Made by a program: the position numbers and the translations under genes. A model generated the notes under the pieces. That model had not been told where the DNA came from. It searched no databases and saw only the letters and a list, made by a program, of their open reading frames with translations. DNA of 64,000 nucleotides from NCBI RefSeq assembly GCF_020181355.1, contig NZ_CP084004.1, positions 1,984,001-2,048,000 on the forward strand, written 5' to 3'. How positions within the stretch are numbered: position 1 is the first letter of the stretch; every line of letters starts with the position of its first letter. The stretch is from Collinsella aerofaciens (lineage in GTDB: Bacteria > Actinomycetota > Coriobacteriia > Coriobacteriales > Coriobacteriaceae). Of the stretch, positions 17,729-26,825 are shown in pieces.

Positions 17729-17761
17729 AAAAAGAGCGCCCCGCTGCGCAGGACGCTCTTA
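17729..17761 (-). terminator. rpsO terminator
   Basis: Minus-strand hairpin AAGAGCGTCC / GGGGCGCTCTT around TGCGCAGC, followed by TTTTT, 14 nt after the rpsO stop. Some transcripts may read through into pnp. Confidence 0.85.
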
Positions 17762-17774
17762 GCATGTACAAATC

Positions 17775-18053
17775 CTACTGGATGTTGTCGCGGATGCCCA
17801 GAGCCTTGATGAGCTCACGGTACTCGACGATGTCGTTCTTCTTGATGTAGGAGAGAAGACGACGACGACGACCGACGAGCATGAGCAGACCACGACGGGT
17901 GTGGAAGTCCTTCTGATGGGACTTCATGTGCTCGGTCAGCTCCTTGATGCGCTCGGACAGGATGGCGACCTGAACCTTGGGGTTGCCGGTGTCGACCGGG
18001 GTGTTACCGAACTGGGCAGTCAGCTCCGCCTTGCGCTCTTTGGAAACAGTCAT
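17775..18053 (-). CDS. rpsO: 30S ribosomal protein S15
   Basis: Primary 16S rRNA-binding protein of the small subunit platform. The 92-aa sequence has the S15 signature LTEHMKSHQKDFHTRRGLL and LVGRRRRLLSYIKKND. ATG 18053 has AAAGGTG about 7 nt upstream; the longer in-frame extension is not conserved. A TGGTAACAT extended -10-like element lies about 100 bp upstream at about 18159-18167 (minus strand). Confidence 0.97.
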   Translation of the reverse strand: MTVSKERKAELTAQFGNTPVDTGNPKVQVAILSERIKELTEHMKSHQKDFHTRRGLLMLVGRRRRLLSYIKKNDIVEYRELIKALGIRDNIQ

Positions 18054-18191
18054 TGTTTCACCTTTCTTTTTGCGTCGCCATCGGGCGACTCGATTCGCCT
18101 CGGACTGGGAAGCCGCCGGTGGAGCGAGCAACCAAGGTCGAGGTACCAACAGGTCGGTATGTTACCACAAGCAGCCCGCGCCTGCGCATCA

Positions 18192-18941
18192 TCACCGACC
18201 CAACATGAATTCCATCGCACGGAGGCGCTGATCGGTGTGCGTCGCAGCCCAAACATGCGAAAGCCCCAGCAAAAAGGCTGCGGTATGCGGGTCGATTCGC
18301 TCGGCCAAAAGCGCATCGAAGGTCATGGACATGAGGGCGCGCAGCCATGCGGCCTCACCGGTCGACACCAGTTCGGCACCTGGAACGCTCGACGCGCACG
18401 ACCCGCACATGAGGCCGCCCGCCTGAGGCGAAAAATACGACAGCATGGGGTCTCCGCACAGCACGCAGGCCGAAAAATCGGGTCGATAGCCAACGTGCGA
18501 CAGCAGCTTAAAGACATATGCCGCCACAAGTAGATCCATATGCGCCGTGTCGAGCCCGCTGCCCACCAGGGCAAGCGCTCGCTGCGTGATGGCAAAGGTA
18601 AACGGGTCCTCGGCGTCCTCGAACGAGCACACGCGCGCGACCTCGGCGATCGCGCTTGCGGCGCAGGTCGTCTCGTAATCGGGCGCAACGCCGAGCGGCG
18701 CCTCCATAAGCTCGGCCTGGGAAACCACGTCGAGTGACCGTCCATGTGCGAGCAGCATATCTACCGTACAGAACAGCTCGCAGCGCGCAGCCAGGCGTCC
18801 GCCGGGTTTGCGGGCGCCCTTTGCCACGGCACGAACCTGCCGCCCCCGCTCGTCAAGCATCGTCAAGATCAGGTCGGTCTCTTTGAGCTTAGTCTTATCG
18901 AGCACGAGCACTTTCGTGCGATATGTCCGGGAGCCTGCCAT
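18192..18941 (-). CDS. recO: DNA repair protein RecO
   Basis: Recombination mediator that, with RecR, loads RecA on SSB-coated single strands. It has an N-terminal OB fold (KVLVLDKTKLKETDLILTMLDERG, VAKGARKPGGR), then a helical part and a four-cysteine zinc element CVLCGD...GLMCGSC near residues 158-180. It has 249 aa, typical. ATG 18941 lies 15 nt after era, so era and recO are co-transcribed, as in many Gram-positives. Confidence 0.94.
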   Translation of the reverse strand: MAGSRTYRTKVLVLDKTKLKETDLILTMLDERGRQVRAVAKGARKPGGRLAARCELFCTVDMLLAHGRSLDVVSQAELMEAPLGVAPDYETTCAASAIAEVARVCSFEDAEDPFTFAITQRALALVGSGLDTAHMDLLVAAYVFKLLSHVGYRPDFSACVLCGDPMLSYFSPQAGGLMCGSCASSVPGAELVSTGEAAWLRALMSMTFDALLAERIDPHTAAFLLGLSHVWAATHTDQRLRAMEFMLGR

Positions 18942-18956
18942 GCGCGCCGCGCGTCC

Positions 18957-20024
18957 TTAGTCCTCGGCGTTATAGCCAAAGCGGCGAATCTGGGCCTCGT
19001 CGTCACGCCAGCCGGCCTTGATCTTCACGTCCAACTCCAAAAAGACCTGCGTGCCAAAAATGCGCTCAAGATCGCGACGGGCGTCGATACCGATATGCTT
19101 GATCATCTCGCCGCCCTTGCCGATGATGATGCCCTTTTGGCCCTCGCGCTCGACGTAAATGGTGGCGTGCACGCGCAGCACCTTCTTGGTCTGCTCGAGC
19201 GCATCGCAGATCACGCCAACGGAGTGCGGGATCTCATCACGGGTGCGGCGCAAGACCTTCTCGCGCACAAACTCGGCAACGAGCGTCTCATCGGAAGCGT
19301 CGGTACCCATGTCCTCGGGGAACCAACGCGGACCCTCGGGCAAAAAGTGCGCAACGGTCTCGATAAAGGCATCGACGTTGAAGTTCTTAACCGACGACGT
19401 CACAATCTCGTCGTCATATTCCATAAGCTCGTGGGCAGCCTTAAGCTGCTCCATGACCTGTGCGGGGTCGGCCTCATCGGCCTTGGTGAGCACCAGGACC
19501 TTCTTGCAACGAGCGCATCTGACGCGCTCGGCAACCCAGGCGTCTCCCCTGCCGATCGGCTTGGTGGCATCAATCAAAAACGCGACGACGTCGACATCGT
19601 TCAACTCGAACAGTGCGCTCTTGTTGAGCTCGGACCCCAGGCCGTCCTTGGGCTTATGAATACCCGGGGTATCGACAAAGACCAGCTGGTAGCCGGGACG
19701 GTTGACGACGGCGCGCATGCGGCGGCGGGTCGTCTGTGCCACCGGCGAGGTGATGGCGACCTTTTTGCCATAGCAGGCATTAAGCAGCGTGGACTTGCCG
19801 GCGTTGGGACGACCGACCAGGGCCACGAAGCCGCTGCGGAAACCGGGTTCCACGTCACCAAAGCCCATAGGACCGTCGTCCTCGTCGCACAGGGAGTCGA
19901 GTTCCTCGTCGCTCATGCCCTCAAACGGGTCGAACTCCTCGACATCCTCGAGCTCCTCGGTATCCACCGCGTCAAGGACCTCGTCATCCAAAACTTCATC
20001 GGTAGGCTGCATATTGTCGGACAT
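18957..20024 (-). CDS. era: GTPase Era with acidic N-terminal extension
   Basis: GTPase that binds the 3' end of 16S rRNA during small-subunit maturation. G1 GRPNAGKST lies near residue 71, G3 DTPGIH near 118, G4 TKAD near 190, and a KH domain near 270-355 (GQKGIIIGKGGEMIKHIG). The first ~60 residues are an unusual Asp/Glu-rich extension, absent in standard Era (about 300 aa). ATG 20024 has GGGA upstream; internal ATGs near the GTPase domain lack good ribosome sites. It neighbours dgkA, ybeY and recO in the conserved order. Confidence 0.95.
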   Translation of the reverse strand: MSDNMQPTDEVLDDEVLDAVDTEELEDVEEFDPFEGMSDEELDSLCDEDDGPMGFGDVEPGFRSGFVALVGRPNAGKSTLLNACYGKKVAITSPVAQTTRRRMRAVVNRPGYQLVFVDTPGIHKPKDGLGSELNKSALFELNDVDVVAFLIDATKPIGRGDAWVAERVRCARCKKVLVLTKADEADPAQVMEQLKAAHELMEYDDEIVTSSVKNFNVDAFIETVAHFLPEGPRWFPEDMGTDASDETLVAEFVREKVLRRTRDEIPHSVGVICDALEQTKKVLRVHATIYVEREGQKGIIIGKGGEMIKHIGIDARRDLERIFGTQVFLELDVKIKAGWRDDEAQIRRFGYNAED

Positions 20025-20036
20025 GGGAATCCCTTT

Positions 20037-20414
20037 CTAAATAAAGCCGAGCGCGTGGGCAAATACCAGCACGCCCACAATCGCGGCGGTGATGGAAAGT
20101 ATGTATACGGAAGCGGCGGCGATGTCCTTCGCACGCTTGGCCAGCGGATGGAGCTCCTGGGTCGCCAGGTCGACGATGGCCTCCATAGCGGTGTTGCACA
20201 GCTCGCCGTGAATCACCAGGCCGCAACAGATGATAATCGTGGCCCACTCGGCAATGTCGAGCCCCACGACGCAGCCGGCAATGACGGTGCACACGCCCGC
20301 AACGAGCATGATCTTAATGTTGCGCTCGGTCTTGACGGCGGTGACGAAGCCCTCCATGGCGTAGGAAAACGACTTTAAAAAGGACGGATGGTCCTTGTTC
20401 GATCCGGGAATCAT
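20037..20414 (-). CDS. dgkA: Diacylglycerol/undecaprenol kinase family protein
   Basis: Small trimeric membrane kinase of the DgkA family. Gram-positive members phosphorylate undecaprenol to recycle the peptidoglycan lipid carrier. The 125-aa protein has three hydrophobic helices and the family signature IHGELCNTAMEAIVDLATQELHPLAKRAKDIAAAS (residues about 69-103), with the catalytic Glu and Asp. ATG 20414. It lies between ybeY and era with short gaps. Confidence 0.94.
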   Translation of the reverse strand: MIPGSNKDHPSFLKSFSYAMEGFVTAVKTERNIKIMLVAGVCTVIAGCVVGLDIAEWATIIICCGLVIHGELCNTAMEAIVDLATQELHPLAKRAKDIAAASVYILSITAAIVGVLVFAHALGFI

Positions 20415-20423
20415 AGACGGCTC

Positions 20424-20933
20424 CTAGTCGTGGGCGTGGTTGGTGATGGGGCCGACGTGGACTAGCTTAGGGTCCTCGCCGCGCTCGAGCGCCAGATCGC
20501 GCAGGATGGCGTCCTCGCGGGCCTCCATGACCTCGGCCTCGTCGTCCTCGATGTGGTCATAGCCCAGCAGGTGCAGCATTCCGTGTACGAGCATCAGACG
20601 GCACTCGTCAGCGGGGCTATTGCCAAAACCGGGGGCCTGACGGGCAATAACCTGCGGGGCCAAGATAATATCGCCGAGCTCGAGCGTCTCATCGGCGGGA
20701 ATGTCATCGTCAAAGGCCGAATCGCACTCAAACGAGAGCACATCGGTGGTGCGGTCGATACCGCGCCACTCGTGGTTGAGCTCGTGCATCTCGTCCTCGT
20801 CGACATACGAAAGGGAAATCTCGACTCCACGTTCAACGCCCTCGGCGGCAAGCACAACCTCGCAGATGTGCTCCACCTCCTGCGCGTCGAGCAGCGTATC
20901 GAGCTCGGCATCGTTGCTGATCAATACACTCAA
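20424..20933 (-). CDS. ybeY: Endoribonuclease YbeY
   Basis: Metal-dependent RNase for 16S rRNA 3' maturation and ribosome quality control. The zinc motif H-x3-H-x5-H is present as HGMLHLLGYDH near residue 122, and the upstream ELNHEWRGIDRTTDVLSFE is conserved. It has 169 aa. The start is TTG 20933, overlapping the phoH stop, with AAGGAG 6-7 nt upstream inside phoH. This implies coupled translation of phoH and ybeY. Confidence 0.95.
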   Translation of the reverse strand: MSVLISNDAELDTLLDAQEVEHICEVVLAAEGVERGVEISLSYVDEDEMHELNHEWRGIDRTTDVLSFECDSAFDDDIPADETLELGDIILAPQVIARQAPGFGNSPADECRLMLVHGMLHLLGYDHIEDDEAEVMEAREDAILRDLALERGEDPKLVHVGPITNHAHD

Positions 20934-21916
20934 CGGGACTCCTTTCGGTCGCGCGGGCGCTGCTCGCGCACGTCATCATAAGCTTCATATGCCTCGACGA
21001 TACGACCCACCAGGGCATGGCGCACCACGTCGGCACGCTCGAGGTGAGAAAATGCGACATCGTCGACACGGCCCAAAATCTGCTCAACGTCAGCAAGACC
21101 GCCACGACGACCCACCAGGTCGCGCTGGCTCAGGTCGCCGGTAATCACGAACTTGGAGTTGAACCCAAGGCGTGTCAGGAACATCTTCATCTGCTCGGGC
21201 GTGGTATTTTGCGCCTCGTCGAGCACCACGAAGGCATCACTCAGCGTGCGGCCGCGCATGTAGGCAAGCGGGGCGATCTCGATCACGCCACGCTCCATAA
21301 GCTCATCGGTGCGCTCGCGATCCATCATGTCAAAAAGGGCGTCGTAGAGCGGACGCATGTAGGGGTCGATCTTTTCCTCAAGGGTACCGGGCAAAAAGCC
21401 CAGATTCTCCCCCGCCTCGACAACCGGACGCGTCAAGATCAAACGGCCCACCTCGTGACGCTTGAGCGCGGCAACGGCGAGCGCCATGGCCAGATAGGTC
21501 TTACCGGTACCGGCTGGACCCAAGCCAAAGGTGATGGTATGCGAGCGAATGGCATCCACGTAGCGCTTTTGCCCGAGCGTCTTGGGACGAATGACGCGGC
21601 CGCGATACGAAAGCAGCACGTCATCGCGAAGCGACGTAGCCTCGTGCTCACCGTCGCGCAAGACGGCCAGGCAGCGAGAGACATCGTCGGCAGACAGCGT
21701 GCGCCCGGCGGCCGCCTCGCGAAAAGCATGTTCGAAAAAACGCGCCACGAGTTCGACCTCATCCGGGTCACCGCTCACGGCGATGCTATCGCCACGGGCG
21801 ACCACATGGGCGCGAACCAAGCTCTCGAGCGCACGAAGGACGCCGTCGCCGGCGCCCAAAACGCACGAGGGATCAATTCCCTCGGGAACGGTAAGTCTAA
21901 TCTTCGAGGCTTCCAT
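20930..21916 (-). CDS. PhoH family ATPase
   Basis: P-loop ATPase of the PhoH/YbeZ family, a partner of YbeY in ribosome maturation. It has Walker A GLGPAGTGKTYLA near residue 135, FLPGTLEEKIDPYMRPLYD, and Walker B AFVVLDEAQNTT. It has 328 aa. ATG 21916 has GGGAGG 6 nt upstream. The start overlaps the end of mtaB by 20 nt, so mtaB, phoH and ybeY are translationally linked. Confidence 0.95.
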   Translation of the reverse strand: MEASKIRLTVPEGIDPSCVLGAGDGVLRALESLVRAHVVARGDSIAVSGDPDEVELVARFFEHAFREAAAGRTLSADDVSRCLAVLRDGEHEATSLRDDVLLSYRGRVIRPKTLGQKRYVDAIRSHTITFGLGPAGTGKTYLAMALAVAALKRHEVGRLILTRPVVEAGENLGFLPGTLEEKIDPYMRPLYDALFDMMDRERTDELMERGVIEIAPLAYMRGRTLSDAFVVLDEAQNTTPEQMKMFLTRLGFNSKFVITGDLSQRDLVGRRGGLADVEQILGRVDDVAFSHLERADVVRHALVGRIVEAYEAYDDVREQRPRDRKESR

Positions 21917-23189
21917 GAACCTCCCTGCGCGCATGGACCAAGCCGGAATCATCGACTCCGATGATAGCAACATCGAGCAGGCACGGGGCTGTAAGTCCAC
22001 AGGTATCGTCAAGACGGGCATGATGGAACGAACCGAGCGTCAGGTTGTCGCCGTACTCGAGGACGGCACGCTCGACGGTGCCCACGCGACGACGAGCGTC
22101 GGCAATGGCGAGTTCCTGCGCCGCGGCTCGCATACGACGGCTGCGCTCGGCCATAACCTCGGGCGGCACCTGGTCGGGCATATCGGCAGCAAGGGTACCG
22201 GGACGCTTGCTATAGCGGAACACGTGCATACGCGAGAAACCCACACGACGGCACAGCGCCAGCGACTCCTCGAACTCCTCGTCCGTCTCACCAGGAAAAC
22301 CGACGATGACATCGCACGAAAGAGACGCCTGGGGCAAGTTGGCGCGAATCATACGCACCGTGTCCTCAAAGGTCTCGGCGCTATAGGGGCGGCCCATGCG
22401 ATGCAGGGTCGCCGTGCAGCCGGACTGCACGGGCAGGTGCAAAAACGGGGCGATACGCTGCGGATAGCGCGCCATCACCTTAAGCAGGCGCTCAGAGATA
22501 TCCATGGGCTCGACCGAGGAAATGCGCACATGCGGAATAGACGTGCGCTCCATGATGGCCTCAAGCAGCTCATCGATTTCGACATGCTCGTCGGTCGCGC
22601 TCTTGCCATCGTAGGCACCCAGGTTCACACCGGTCAGCACCACCTCGGGCACGCCGGCCTCCTGGGCCTCACGAACTTGCTCGAGCACGGACTCGACGGG
22701 CACGGAGCGCTCGGGGCCGCGTGCCTTCCACACAATGCAATAGGTGCAGCGATGGTTGCAGCCGTCCTGAATCTTCACGCCCAGGCGAGAGCGACCGAGC
22801 GCATCGACCACCTCGCCATCGCTGCAGGCGGGAACGCTATCGGATTCGACACCCAGTACCTCGCAGACGCGCTCGGCGACGTCAATCTTGGACGGCTCGG
22901 CGATCACGCGATCGGAGAGCTCCAGCAACTCCTCGGGATGCAGGTTGACGACGCAGCCGGTTACGACCACGTAAGGGTCGTTAGGATGGGCCAGCGCATG
23001 ACGGACGGCCTTACGGGTCTTGGCCTCGGCCTCGCCCGTAACGGCACAGGTGTTAATGACGATCAGATCGGCATCCTGGGGATCCACAATAGCAAAGCCC
23101 AGGCGCATAAGATCGGCAGTGATACGGTCAGACTCAACCCGGTTGACGCGGCAGCCGAGGTTGACGACGGAAATATGGGGTGCGAGCAC
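21897..23189 (-). CDS. mtaB: tRNA t6A methylthiotransferase MtaB
   Basis: Radical SAM enzyme converting t6A37 of tRNA to ms2t6A. The MTTase domain has VVNLGCRVNRVESDRI, VINTCAVTGEAEAKTRKAVR and VVTGCVV. The SAM cluster motif is CNHRCTYCIVWKARG near residue 145, and a TRAM-like C-terminus follows. The CRVN and CAVT wording identifies the MtaB branch. GTG 23189 has AAGGAG 7 nt upstream, 9 nt after dnaJ. It has 430 aa. Confidence 0.94.
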   Translation of the reverse strand: MLAPHISVVNLGCRVNRVESDRITADLMRLGFAIVDPQDADLIVINTCAVTGEAEAKTRKAVRHALAHPNDPYVVVTGCVVNLHPEELLELSDRVIAEPSKIDVAERVCEVLGVESDSVPACSDGEVVDALGRSRLGVKIQDGCNHRCTYCIVWKARGPERSVPVESVLEQVREAQEAGVPEVVLTGVNLGAYDGKSATDEHVEIDELLEAIMERTSIPHVRISSVEPMDISERLLKVMARYPQRIAPFLHLPVQSGCTATLHRMGRPYSAETFEDTVRMIRANLPQASLSCDVIVGFPGETDEEFEESLALCRRVGFSRMHVFRYSKRPGTLAADMPDQVPPEVMAERSRRMRAAAQELAIADARRRVGTVERAVLEYGDNLTLGSFHHARLDDTCGLTAPCLLDVAIIGVDDSGLVHARREVHGSLED

Positions 23190-23198
23190 GCGGGCTCC

Positions 23199-24347
23199 TT
23201 AATCGAGGATATCGTCGAGGGCACTCTTGATACGGTCGGTCACCGACTTCTTACCGGAAGCGACGTCATCGCCCATCTCATCGGCAAAAGCACGGAGCAG
23301 CTCGTGTTGCTTATTGGAAAGATTGGTGGGAACGACCACGCGCAGTTGCACGATCAGGCGACCACGCGAACCGCCACCGCCAATGCGCGGCATGCCGTAA
23401 TTATTGACGCTCACGGTGTCGCCGTACTGTGTACCAGCAGGGACCGTCACCTTGACGACCTCATCGGGCATAATGCCCTCGACCTCGATCTCGCAGCCGA
23501 GCGCTGCCTGCGCAATCGAAATATCGCTCACGAGGTACAGGTCGTCACCGTTGCGCTTAAAACGCTCGTGGTCGGCGACGCGCACGTTGACGATCAGGTC
23601 GCCCGAGGGCTCGCCGCGAAGGCCAGCCTCGCCAAAGCCGCTCACGCGCAGCTGGCGACCGGTCGAAACGCCGGCGGGGATATCGATGTCGATCTTTTCA
23701 TGCGAAGGCGTGCGGCCCTGACCGTCGCAGGTCTCGCAGGGATGATCGATGACCGTGCCCTCGCCGTGGCAGTCGGGACAAGGCGAAGAGGACTGAACCT
23801 GGCCCAGGAACGAACGCTGGACCGTCGTGACATAGCCCGTGCCGTGGCAGCGGCTGCACTGTTTTTCCTGCGCGCCCTCGGCCCTACCGGTGCCATTGCA
23901 ATCCTCACAGGGAGCAAGGCGGTCATAGCTGATCGTCTTTTTGCACCCGAGTGCCGCCTCCTCGAGCGTCACCGAAAGGGAGATGGCCATGTCGCGGCCG
24001 CGACGACGCTCACAGCGATTTCGGGCGCCACCGCCGGCACCGCCGCCAAAGAACGACGAGAAGAGGTCGTCCATGCCCATGCCGCCAAAGATATCGTTAA
24101 TGTCGACGTAGCCCGAACCACCAGGGCCGTCGGCAGTGCCGTAACGGTCGTAGTTAGCACGCTTCTGCTCATCGGAAAGAACGGAATATGCCTCGTTGAG
24201 CTCTTTGAACTTAGCCTCGGCCTCGGGGTCGTCCGAAACGTCCGGGTGTACGGTACGGGCCTTCTTTAGAAACGCGCGCTTAATCGTCCGCGCGTCGGCA
24301 TCCTTGTCGACGCCAAGCACCTCGTAGTAATCCCTATTTTCCGACAC
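23199..24347 (-). CDS. dnaJ: Chaperone DnaJ
   Basis: Hsp40 co-chaperone stimulating DnaK. It has a J domain with HPD near residue 35, a short Gly/Phe region, then four CxxCxGxG zinc repeats (CEDCNGTG, CSRCHGTG, CPDCHGEG, CETCDGQG) and full C-terminal substrate domains. It has 382 aa. The start is GTG 24347 with AAGGA 6 nt upstream; the upstream in-frame extension is not J-domain sequence. dnaK and grpE are not in the window. The second, membrane-anchored DnaJ-type gene lies just upstream. Confidence 0.95.
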   Translation of the reverse strand: MSENRDYYEVLGVDKDADARTIKRAFLKKARTVHPDVSDDPEAEAKFKELNEAYSVLSDEQKRANYDRYGTADGPGGSGYVDINDIFGGMGMDDLFSSFFGGGAGGGARNRCERRRGRDMAISLSVTLEEAALGCKKTISYDRLAPCEDCNGTGRAEGAQEKQCSRCHGTGYVTTVQRSFLGQVQSSSPCPDCHGEGTVIDHPCETCDGQGRTPSHEKIDIDIPAGVSTGRQLRVSGFGEAGLRGEPSGDLIVNVRVADHERFKRNGDDLYLVSDISIAQAALGCEIEVEGIMPDEVVKVTVPAGTQYGDTVSVNNYGMPRIGGGGSRGRLIVQLRVVVPTNLSNKQHELLRAFADEMGDDVASGKKSVTDRIKSALDDILD

Positions 24348-24428
24348 GACCGAATCCTTCCGACTTTCATTATTGTCACAGTGCGTCCTATACCCAAGCT
24401 GGGCCGGCCGCAAACAGAGGGTTTGATG

Positions 24429-25532
24429 TTATTGCATTGCGTAGGGCGAAAGCATGGCACGTTGCGAGCAGCTCGCAAACCAAACCGACACGAGCGCAAA
24501 CATAAATCCGTTGGCAAAACCGTTGGCAAACTGCATCGCGCCGCGCTTCCACCACAGCAGGCTGCGGTGCAGCACGCCGTCCGAGAGCACCATGAACAGG
24601 CCCATGGCAAACGGAATAAAGCACATCACGGCAAAGGCCGAGAACACGCCCGAGATGGCCGATAGCACCAAAAACGGCGCCACGATGCCCATCAGGTAAA
24701 AACCGGTACGGGCCTTGCCTTCCAGGCGCTCGGCCTCAACATGGGCCCGACCGACCAGATCACCGCCAGAGGCGCCGTTGGTGCCGGCGTGACCCATGCC
24801 GCCAATACGGACCTCGTCGCCATCGTGCGTGCCGGCGGGAAACTCAATCGTCTGCTCGGAGGTCACACGGGTTCGCCCGCTGCCGCCGCAATCGGGACAG
24901 GGGTCGGCGACGACCTTACCGGAGCCACCGCACTCAGGGCAGACAGACTGGAACGTGCCGGCACCAAACAGAAAGGACAGGTCGACATCGATGTGGCCGC
25001 GACCGCCGCAGCTCGGACAGGTATGTGCATGCTCGGACGAAACAGAGCCCGAACCGCCGCAGTGACCACAGGTATCGAAGCGCGTATAGCGGACGGTCTT
25101 GCGGGCACCGCCCTTGGCCTCCTTGGCGTCGAGCTTAATATCGACGACCACGTTGGCGCCGTTCTCGGGATTATAGGCAGCCTGCCCGCGACGCGGCTGA
25201 CCCCAGGCGCCACCAAAGGGAAAGCCGCCCTCAAAGGGATTGCCGTAGCCCGCGCTGCCGGCGTAACCGCCGCCATAGGGCGAAGCCGTGGGAGCGCCGG
25301 CAAAGGGATTGCCCGAGCGCATGGCGTCGTAGCGCGCACGCTTCTGCTCGTCCGAAAGCACAGCATAGGCCTCGGAAACCTCTTTGAACTTTTCCTCGGC
25401 ATCCGGTTCTTTGTTGACGTCCGGATGGAGCTTGCGGGCCTTTTGCTGGAAGGCTTTCTGTATATCACGCGAGGTGGCGTCCTTGGAGACACCCAAAATC
25501 TCGTAGTAATCTTTTTCGTTCATCGTCGCCAT
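24429..25532 (-). CDS. DnaJ-type co-chaperone with C-terminal membrane segments
   Basis: A 367-residue DnaJ variant. It has a J domain (residues 5-70, HPD at 36-38), a Gly/Phe/Tyr-rich linker (74-118), and four CxxCxGxG repeats ([32 protein letters not shown]; about 155-219). Only the start of a C-terminal substrate domain follows ([20 protein letters not shown]). From about residue 277 the normal second domain and dimer region are replaced by hydrophobic helices (about 278-316 and 335-354). It probably tethers DnaK to the membrane (inference). ATG 25532 has AGGAGG 9 nt upstream. It lies between hemW and dnaJ. Confidence 0.88.
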   Translation of the reverse strand: MATMNEKDYYEILGVSKDATSRDIQKAFQQKARKLHPDVNKEPDAEEKFKEVSEAYAVLSDEQKRARYDAMRSGNPFAGAPTASPYGGGYAGSAGYGNPFEGGFPFGGAWGQPRRGQAAYNPENGANVVVDIKLDAKEAKGGARKTVRYTRFDTCGHCGGSGSVSSEHAHTCPSCGGRGHIDVDLSFLFGAGTFQSVCPECGGSGKVVADPCPDCGGSGRTRVTSEQTIEFPAGTHDGDEVRIGGMGHAGTNGASGGDLVGRAHVEAERLEGKARTGFYLMGIVAPFLVLSAISGVFSAFAVMCFIPFAMGLFMVLSDGVLHRSLLWWKRGAMQFANGFANGFMFALVSVWFASCSQRAMLSPYAMQ

Positions 25533-25590
25533 GCGCGGCAACCTCCTGCTCACAGCAGCGTATATATTGCGGTAATTCTACCCGAGCGGC

Positions 25591-26823
25591 CTAGGCTAGA
25601 CCCCAAAACAGCTCGAACAGCACATTTCCATCGAGCCAGCCCAAGTGAGTGGGCGCTAAACGAGCACGGACGCGACCTGCGATAACGTCTTTCGAGGTGA
25701 CGCGCCCCGCATGTCCTTCAATATGATCGGGCACCCAGGTGGCAAGGCCCAACTCGACCGCACGGTCGCAGGCCGCCGCCAACTCATCTGCAGCGATCAC
25801 GCTTGCCGAGCGAACCAACAGATCGGGCCCAATGCCACGCGTCATGCGACAGGCAAGCATCAAATCCTCGGCCGCCGCCTCGCGCTGCGACAGATACTCG
25901 GCATCAAACGTCGTCGCGGCATCGTCGCGTTGCACCAAGCGCACGCGATACGCATCGCCGCGAGCAAGCACGTCGGGAAACAGCCCGGCCAAGCGATCGA
26001 AATCCTCGGCGTCGAGCATACCGGCGGCAGAGCGGCCCAAACCCAGATAGCCCTGTCCGGTCCAATAGGCAATGTTGTGGGCGCACTCATGGCCGTCGAG
26101 CGCGTAGCTTGCCACCTCATACGGGTGATAGCCGGCCGCACTCAGGCGCTCACGCGCCGCATCCATGCATGCAGCCTGAAAATCCTCGTCGGGCTCGAGC
26201 GACTCGTCGCGACACGCCACGCGATAGAGCGGCGTGCCCTCCTCGAGCGTGAGCGGGTACACCGACACATGATGCGGCGCCGCCGCCAACACGCCATCGA
26301 GTGTGCGCTGCCAGCTTAGGTCGGTCTGCCCGGGAAGGCCGCACATCAGGTCGCACGACACGACAAGCCCAGCGTCCTTGACCGTCGTGATGGCAGCGAG
26401 CGCCCGATCGGCATCGTGAATGCGGCCGATGGCGGTAAGTTCGACGTTATCGAGCGTTTGCACGCCCAGAGAGACGCGCGTGACACCCACCCCGGCAAGC
26501 GCAGTGGCAAGCTCTGCGGTCAGCGATTCGGGATTGGCCTCGCAGGTAAACTCAACAGGCTTGCACCACGCAGAGATACGCCGGGCAAATTCTACCAAAC
26601 GCTCCCCCGCCAGCGACGGCGTGCCGCCGCCAACATAGACGGTGCGGATCTGTGCAAGCGCGCCTGCGTCGCCAAAAGCATCGAGGCGCGCATACAACTG
26701 CTCAAAATAGGTATCGAGCGCAACGCTCATGTTGCACGGAGCAAAACTGCGTGAGTCAAAGTCACAGTACCGGCATTTTTGGGCGCAAAACGGCACATGC
26801 ACGTACAGCGCGGTAACGGCCAC
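25591..26823 (-). CDS. hemW: Radical SAM heme chaperone HemW
   Basis: HemN-like radical SAM protein that binds heme and delivers it to proteins, usually without coproporphyrinogen oxidase activity. The start ALYVHVPFCAQKCRYCDFDS carries the CxxxCxxC cluster, and VYVGGGTPSL follows. The extra cysteine after the cluster that marks HemN is missing (CRYCDF, not CxxCxC), which favours HemW. It has 410 aa. GTG 26823 has GGAGG 7 nt upstream. Only 2 nt separate it from dusB; it follows lepA-dusB. Confidence 0.93.
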   Translation of the reverse strand: MAVTALYVHVPFCAQKCRYCDFDSRSFAPCNMSVALDTYFEQLYARLDAFGDAGALAQIRTVYVGGGTPSLAGERLVEFARRISAWCKPVEFTCEANPESLTAELATALAGVGVTRVSLGVQTLDNVELTAIGRIHDADRALAAITTVKDAGLVVSCDLMCGLPGQTDLSWQRTLDGVLAAAPHHVSVYPLTLEEGTPLYRVACRDESLEPDEDFQAACMDAARERLSAAGYHPYEVASYALDGHECAHNIAYWTGQGYLGLGRSAAGMLDAEDFDRLAGLFPDVLARGDAYRVRLVQRDDAATTFDAEYLSQREAAAEDLMLACRMTRGIGPDLLVRSASVIAADELAAACDRAVELGLATWVPDHIEGHAGRVTSKDVIAGRVRARLAPTHLGWLDGNVLFELFWGLA

Positions 26824-26825
26824 CG

